DNA of 64,000 nt from Magnolia sinica (taxonomy: Eukaryota > Streptophyta > Magnoliopsida > Magnoliales > Magnoliaceae), in NCBI RefSeq assembly GCF_029962835.1, contig NC_080584.1, positions 79,078,862-79,142,861 of the forward strand. Direction: 5' to 3'. This document shows, piece after piece, positions 62,226 through 64,000 of the stretch. The notes beneath the pieces were generated by a model. The model was not told where the DNA came from, did no database searches, and saw nothing but the letters and a program-made list of their open reading frames with translations. Within the stretch, counting starts at the first letter, position 1, and each line of letters begins with the position of its first letter. Position numbers and translations under genes: made by a program.

Positions 62226-62300
62226 TAGTGTGTATAGCCAGTTGGTAAGAGAAGGGGTTTTTGCTTATGCAACCAGGGTTCAAATCTCCTCGAGGACGGT
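62226..62300 (+). ncRNA. tRNA-like sequence, possible SINE head
   Basis: 'tagccagttggtaagagaag' resembles a tRNA D-arm with A box, and 44 bases on 'gggttcaaatctcc' fits a B box and T-arm. The spacing fits a tRNA or a tRNA-derived SINE. The acceptor stem does not pair convincingly, so a functional tRNA is unlikely. No clear tail or target duplication was found; the following 62300-62360 is GC-rich. Low confidence. Confidence 0.4.
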
Positions 62301-62502
62301 ACGAAGCACCGTCCGCACACGCGCACGCGTGGCGTGGGCTATAGGGCTGCTTGGGCGCTTTATTAGACGCACTTAGCACTTCGAACGTTTGCATCGTCAC
62401 AAGGAGCAAAAAGAGCCTTAGTCTTTTTAGCATATGGTTCAAACTTTTTTGGCCATGGTACAACTGGAATTGAATAAGGGTTTATCCTGATGATTTATGA
62501 CC

Positions 62503-64000
62503 TTTGTTGATTAAGAGTAATTGTGCCATGATTGTACATGTGGCACCTATGCCATGTGTCGCTTATGTGGATTCAGTTTTTCCAGTTGGATAACTACTCC
62601 TGTCTAAATGGGTATAAAAATAACTGCCATAGGACATAGAGTCATGTCCTTTCATGGAAAGGCAATTATTTGATGTGAATGGGTATGGATTTCTTGAAGA
62701 GACTCTTTAGCACCTCTTCAGGAAGAAATCCATAACCTTTCAGTTGATATAAATCCTGGTTACTATAATCTAGAAGAAGATACTCTTAATCCTTAACATT
62801 ATATCATCTTCTGTACAATTACTCTCGATCTAATCTCTTGCTGAGTTTTTTCTGAACGTTTTAAGGCATATCGGTTTCAAAACAAGAGATCTGTTCAACA
62901 CTTAAATGTGCAAATTTTCGTGTTGAAAATTGGATTGAGAGTTCATTGTATCCTGAAGACAATTTGTAGATTTCCTTCATTTGCACTTGCTGGAATTTCC
63001 AGAAAAAGGGCAGCAAATCTGTCTTGAGAAATCGACTATTCAAGTCGAGCCTTGAACCCGCTAGATCTGATCATTTTCTTCTATCCTTCGTTGTCTATTG
63101 AATTTCTAACATTCAAGATAGATTTAACTTTAGTCACAATAGAGGCAATTATTCCATTCAAGTTATGAACCAAGACTTTATACGACTGGATCGTTTCAAC
63201 GATCAATTCTTCTCAAGATGGCAGCAGAAGATGTTTTTCTTTTTGACAACTCTAAAGTTATCTTACATCCTAGATGATGATCTGCCTTCTCTGACTGAAC
63301 TAAAGGACGATGACTCAGAACAAGTGAAGGCAGAACGGAAGAAACCGAAGGAGGACGATTTTCTATGCAAAGGTCATATCTTAAACGCTCTCTCTAATTC
63401 TATCTATAACTTATACCATAAAATATCATCTGCTAAAGATTTGTGGGCAAAATTAGATTAAAAATATAAAACTGAAGAGACCAGTACTCAGAAATTTCTG
63501 ATCGGCAATTATGTCCACTTCAAGTTTAAAAATGATCAGCCAATTCTCTCCCAAGTAACCGAACTATAGAACTTGGTTGATGAATTGAAGATTGGTGGTA
63601 TAGATCTTCCTGAAGAATTCTTAGTCGATGTAGTAATTTCAAAATTATCCTCATCATGGTTTGATTATAAAAAGAAACTGAAACATGATGAGAGGAAGTA
63701 CAATCTTGAAGGGCTTCAACGACATCTTCGTATAGAAGAAGAGTCTAGAAACTGAGAGAAGAAAGAAAATGCTTCGGAAAATCATTCCAAAAAAAATATA
63801 GTAGAAGATGACAAGCCAAAAATTTAGAACTCTAAATCTATTAACCCAAACAAAGATACGAAATTTAAGAAAAAATGGAAAGAAAAAGGGCAAGTGTCAC
63901 TTCTGCAATAAGCCAGGACACTACATAAAGGAATATTGACATAAGAAAAAGCAACTGAAAGCTTAGGCTAACATGACAGAAGACCAACTTGTAGGAATGA
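62503..64000 (+). mobile_element. Start of a Copia-like element, runs off the window
   Basis: The probable LTR or leader begins near 62503 (tgttgattaag..) with a TATA-like 'gtataaaaataac' at 62610-62622; its end is not fixed. From 63165 there is Copia-type gag text: 'FIRLDRFNDQFFSRWQQKM', 'CKGHILNALSNSIYNLY', 'ISKLSSSWFDYKKKL' and 'LQRHLRIEEESRN', then a zinc-knuckle region around 63890-63950. The rest lies beyond 64000. It appears broken. Confidence 0.75.

Overview
The window is plant nuclear DNA: a repeat-dense, AT-rich stretch of a large angiosperm genome with plant-type Athila, chromovirus, TAT-like and Copia elements, a plant ribosomal-protein retrocopy and plant NLR (immune receptor) relatives. 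The very frequent 0.3-0.5 kb palindromic repeats with 'gtgggcccacc..gatgt' ends remind me of woody magnoliids, but that is memory, not something the sequence proves. I see no organelle, bacterial or CRISPR features.

Layout. 1-4 kb: old dispersed repeats and a probable solo Copia LTR inside one of them. 4.0-4.7 kb: an intronless, intact RPL31 retrocopy with 5' leader, 3' UTR, poly(A) tail and a 21-bp target duplication; it is the only intact, conserved protein-coding frame I can defend. 4.7-9.7 kb: gene-poor, with two palindromic repeats. 9.7-15.7 kb: a broken chromovirus-type Ty3/Gypsy element, minus strand, with 0.72-kb LTRs and a 5-bp target duplication. 15.9-28.0 kb: a small inverted-repeat element, then a broken Athila-type Ty3/Gypsy element (1.76-kb LTRs, tRNA-Asp primer site) inserted in a palindromic repeat.

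28-38 kb is the only host-gene neighbourhood: two tandem, minus-strand, At4g19050/RPS2-like NLR copies. The distal copy (34.9-37.9 kb) has full length but one frame break. The proximal copy (30.3-32.7 kb) is truncated at both ends, has an internal deletion and its own frame break, and is bracketed by 1.08-kb direct repeats. Both keep long, nearly complete LRR frames. The one preserved NB-ARC region lacks canonical P-loop and MHD residues. A 5'-truncated LINE carrying an RNase H domain lies between the copies.

38.0-42.7 kb holds seven palindromic repeats end to end; one contains a tRNA-derived SINE with a 20-bp target duplication and another a hAT-like MITE. 42.8-44.7 kb: 5' part of a TAT-like Gypsy element. 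45.1-61.8 kb: a degraded Copia element whose 5' LTR was split by a non-autonomous element with giant LTRs (about 4.9 and 5.2 kb around only 1.6 kb of non-coding interior), whose 3' LTR in turn received a LINE fragment. 62.2-64 kb: a tRNA-like SINE candidate and the start of another Copia-like element that runs off the window.

There is no operon-like cooperation here. The story is one of layered insertion, retroposition and decay around a small NLR duplication. The best candidates for something little described are the palindromic repeat family, the giant-LTR element and the NLR pair with an atypical nucleotide-binding region.
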